64,000 nt of DNA from Panax quinquefolius (lineage: Eukaryota > Streptophyta > Magnoliopsida > Apiales > Araliaceae), in the NCBI GenBank assembly GCA_020205615.1, contig CM035171.1:119044893-119108892 (forward strand), written 5' to 3'. This document shows positions 61,901 to 64,000 of this stretch, piece after piece. Positions within the stretch are counted from its first letter, which is position 1. Each line of letters opens with the position of its first letter. The notes beneath the pieces are model-generated. The model was not told where the DNA came from. It did no database searches and was given only the letters and a program-made list of their open reading frames with translations. The translations under genes were made by a program, and so were the position numbers.

Positions 61901-62661
61901 AAGTTTTGAAAACAATAAATCTTATAACTAGTATTACTTTTTTGGTAGTTCATAATATTCATAATTCTATTGACACAAAACTAAATGAATTTATGTCAAT
62001 TTTTAGTTTGAAAATGTTTAAAATTGACATTTAAAAGTCAGTATTGATCTTATAATTTGAGACGGAGGTAGTATTTCTTAGTCAGGTTGCATCATTTTCA
62101 GTCACAAATTCATAACATATCCTCAAGTGGTGTTTCATTATTTAAAATACTATGAACTAAATTCTCCTAGTATGCTTTAAATTCTTATGCTTATATTTTA
62201 ATATAGCAGGTGCTTAGTTTGTGAAGAAATGTGTATGCATATGTAAACGGTTGTCTGCTACTTAATTTTATACTAGTTGTAAATGCTGCATGATTTAAAA
62301 ATGGAAAATCATGTTAATCAAATAATCCAACTGGGCAGGTCGTTTGAGTGTGAAGAATGATGTTTTTGGTTTTGGTGTGCTCTTGTTGGAAATACTCACG
62401 GGCATGCGGGTGATTGATTTTGATCGCAGCCATAAGAAGCACAATTTGGTGGATTGGACTAGACCTCTCTTGGCCAATAAAGGAAAGGTGAAGAGAGTAA
62501 TGAACCCAAAGCTACTGGAGCATGACCCTTGTCTGGAAGGTACAATTCTATCAGCTGTACCTGCACTTATACTAAAATGTCTTGATCGTAAACCTGAAAA
62601 CCGCCCGTCGATGATGGAAGTCTTGGAGACTTTAGAAGAAATTAATACCTTCACAAGATAA
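58203..62661 (+). CDS. RLCK-VII (PBL/BIK1)-like pseudokinase domain, second domain of the tandem-kinase locus
   Basis: Five exons, 58203-58522, 59359-59494, 59671-59807, 59924-60050 and 62339-62661, all join in phase. They begin with a basic linker (RSNAKHSSYRKGNNYRVDN), then the RLCK-VII entry FTLVELRCATRNFSPDMLLG. The Gly loop GKGGNGRVFMG and lysine (IAIKIF) are present. Then come FHHPNLVKLLGFCSDYQEFILVYEHM (read in two parts), ICTYFKPCNILLDG and IVDCGLARFGP, and the domain ends PENRPSMMEVLETLEEIN. HRD is replaced by CTY and DFG by DCG, so both the catalytic Asp and the metal-binding motif are changed: a pseudokinase. TSGYLSPEY and LLEILTGMRVID remain. The last intron is 2.3 kb with several repeats. 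No independent start with a myristoylation-type MG N-terminus was seen, which favours a fusion with the upstream kinase. Confidence 0.8.
58492..58724 (+). repeat. 117-bp tandem duplication of an exon end and its splice donor
   Basis: CAATGGTTGTGAAGG at 58,492 recurs at 58,609, followed by the same ATAAAGATATG, GTATTTTGACTTCAAATTACT and GAGAGTTAAAATT blocks. The first unit is the 3' end of an exon of the pseudokinase plus its donor; the second is a decayed copy inside the intron. Confidence 0.9.
58876..58910. repeat. (TA)n microsatellite
   Basis: About 17 TA units in the intron after the first pseudokinase exon. Confidence 0.9.
60170..60945. mobile_element. Possible foldback element in the last intron
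   Basis: GATACG-rich sequence at 60,205-60,350 (TATGATACGCAATACGTATC) is echoed near 60,845-60,930 by TATGATACGATTCACGAC and ATGCACGATATGATTTGACA. This suggests inverted terminal regions of an old DNA transposon. The boundaries are vague and no target duplication was found. Confidence 0.35.
61015..61266. repeat. Tandem duplication of about 125 bp
   Basis: TAATCAATTAACGATGGACTTAGTGATAATAACCAACC (split by eye) at 61,018 is repeated with changes from 61,144. Both copies continue through CATCTTTAGTAAT, TTCTTTAGTCACCAAAGTATTAT and GGTTAAGTCTACACA. It lies in the last intron of the pseudokinase. Confidence 0.85.
61834..62071. mobile_element. Stowaway MITE
   Basis: The left end CTGCTCCTCCATTTTGAATT, then ATAAGATCA, and the complement of the right end, CTACCTCCGTCTCAAATTAT, then AAGATCA, are matching inverted termini of the CTCCCTCCGTC type. 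A TA target duplication flanks both sides (61,832-61,833 and 62,072-62,073). Length 238 bp. It is located in the last intron, 270 bp before the final exon. Confidence 0.85.
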
Positions 62662-64000
62662 TTGCTGCTTTACATTGGTGAGAGAATTGTTAGATGATGA
62701 AGTTAAAGGTCAACTCCAAAGCCACTGCTAGGAGTAGGAGGCATCCTGATCCTGATGCTCAATTCCATGGGTGAAACACCTCAAATTGTGTGCAACTTAT
62801 GTTATCTACTTTCATTGTATTTGGTGGATTGGGGAGTAGTACTGTTTTTATATCTATGTACAAAGTACAAGTTCTTGTGTATGCATGTGTGTTATATTCA
62901 ACAGTTTTTTGCAGGTACGTGAATTTACCAGCCTTTAACTCATGGGACTGAAAACTTAGCATGAAAATATAAAATAAAATAAAAGGAGAAGAGGATACCG
63001 TTAGCATGCGCGCGACAAGTGAGAAACCTGATCGCCTATATGCTATCATATCATCATACATGGACATGGTTATTAAGCATTGAGATTAGAGTAGTATTTA
63101 TTTGGGATTCCTTTAAAAATTTAAATATATGATTATTGATTGTGATTACTGTTTTTACTTGTAATTCATTTTTAAAAAGTGGTTTGTATTTGGTTATTTA
63201 AAAACTCTTGTGCTACGTTTGGATCGAAAGAATGAAATGGATATTATTCAAAAAAAAAAAAAATGGATCATTCTATTCTAGTTAGAATGAGTTATTTCAT
63301 ACTCGAATGGTTCAATTCATTCCGATAGCAACCAAACATAATTTTTTTCATTCCACATGAATGAGTTATTCTATTCCTATATTTCATTACTCCAATCCAA
63401 ACATAACATTAAGCTAGTAAAAAGTTAAAAATGTTCGGTATACAAATAATTGTTAATTATTTATTTTAAGTGTAAATTATTAAAAAAAGAAAAAATGTTT
63501 TAAGAAGTAAAGAGAGATAATTTTGGAACTACTAAAATAAAAATAAATAGGTATATATTAGTAATATACTTGGTCACGATTGATTATTAGATTTGACAAA
63601 TAATTAGAAATCTTCATTTGAATGTCTGTTAATTTCCAAATAAAATAATTATAAACAATTTTAAAATTAGACAGGTTTGTATTAAGTTTAAAGAGGACAC
63701 ATGAATGTGTAACTTGGGTTAATTAGTGGTAAATTTGTTTGATTTCTTATATGTATATGTATGTGTTTATGAATGTGTAAATTTGTATCTATTGCATTTC
63801 CTTTTTTATTTTTTCATCCTTCTCTTTTTCAGCGTGACAAACTGAGAAGGGCTGTGCTGATCCACCCTTCAAATATGCTGGGAAATTACCCACCTTAATT
63901 TTTTATTGCCAACCTTAACTCTTTAAAAATTATAAAAATTGTTAGAAGACAACTTAATAATGACGTTATAAAAATTGTTAATAATGACGTTATAACAATA
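62662..64000. other. Downstream of the tandem-kinase locus, no gene recognised
   Basis: It probably begins with the 3' UTR (to about 62,900). It contains one palindromic MITE (63,214-63,407) and AT-rich spacer to the window edge. A less AT-rich patch near 63,830-63,890 shows no protein I recognise. Confidence 0.6.
63214..63407. mobile_element. MITE with TATGTTTGGATTG-type inverted ends
   Basis: The left end TACGTTTGGATCGAAAGAAT, then GAAAT, is matched by the complement of the right end, TATGTTTGGATTGGAGTAAT, then GAAAT. Internal ATTCATTC/GAATGA repeats pair with each other. The superfamily is uncertain and no clean target duplication was seen. Confidence 0.7.

Overview
The window is a piece of a plant nuclear chromosome, almost certainly a eudicot. 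Its genes are interrupted by short AT-rich GT-AG introns, it is dense in transposons and (TA)n microsatellites, and its proteins are plant-specific: an NPK1/ANP-type MAPKKK, the large subunit of ADP-glucose pyrophosphorylase, a chloroplast-type DEAD-box helicase, RHF1A and CrRLK1L/RLCK kinases. An asterid is plausible, because the reconstructed MAPKKK has the 690-residue length I recall for tobacco NPK1, but the species cannot be named from sequence alone.

Layout. Positions 1-14,500 are a transposon nest: a decayed minus-strand Ty1/copia element (1-5823), a decayed minus-strand Ty3/gypsy chromovirus without gag (about 5824-12,808), and the end of a CACTA-like DNA transposon (to 14,488). Positions 14,500-20,700 have no recognisable gene. 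They hold (TA)n tracts, paired palindromic MITEs and a near-perfect 64-bp-arm hairpin. Positions 21,045-43,000 form a gene-rich block: an NPK1/ANP-type MAPKKK (minus, 17 exons, 690 aa), a small GPI-anchored protein (minus, 2 exons, 200 aa), the AGPase large subunit APL1 type (plus, 15 exons, 522 aa) and DEAD-box helicase RH58 type (minus, 10 exons, about 467 aa), the last two convergent. A 1.85-kb Mutator-like element with a perfect 9-bp target duplication lies at 45,064-46,912. An RHF1A-type RING E3 ligase occupies 48,884-54,174 (plus). The right end, 56,050-62,661, encodes two consecutive kinase domains that splice together in frame: a truncated, frameshifted CrRLK1L-like kinase, then an RLCK-VII-like pseudokinase.

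The four genes of the central block match the gene content of two Arabidopsis regions as I remember them: At3g06030/At3g06035 and At5g19210-At5g19250. That suggests an ancestral segment kept whole here. The genes have separate jobs: cytokinesis signalling, cell-surface protein, starch synthesis, plastid RNA metabolism and ubiquitylation. They are neighbours by synteny, not an operon. Exon boundaries below were read by hand from splice sites, reading-frame phase and family conservation; no alignment software was used.
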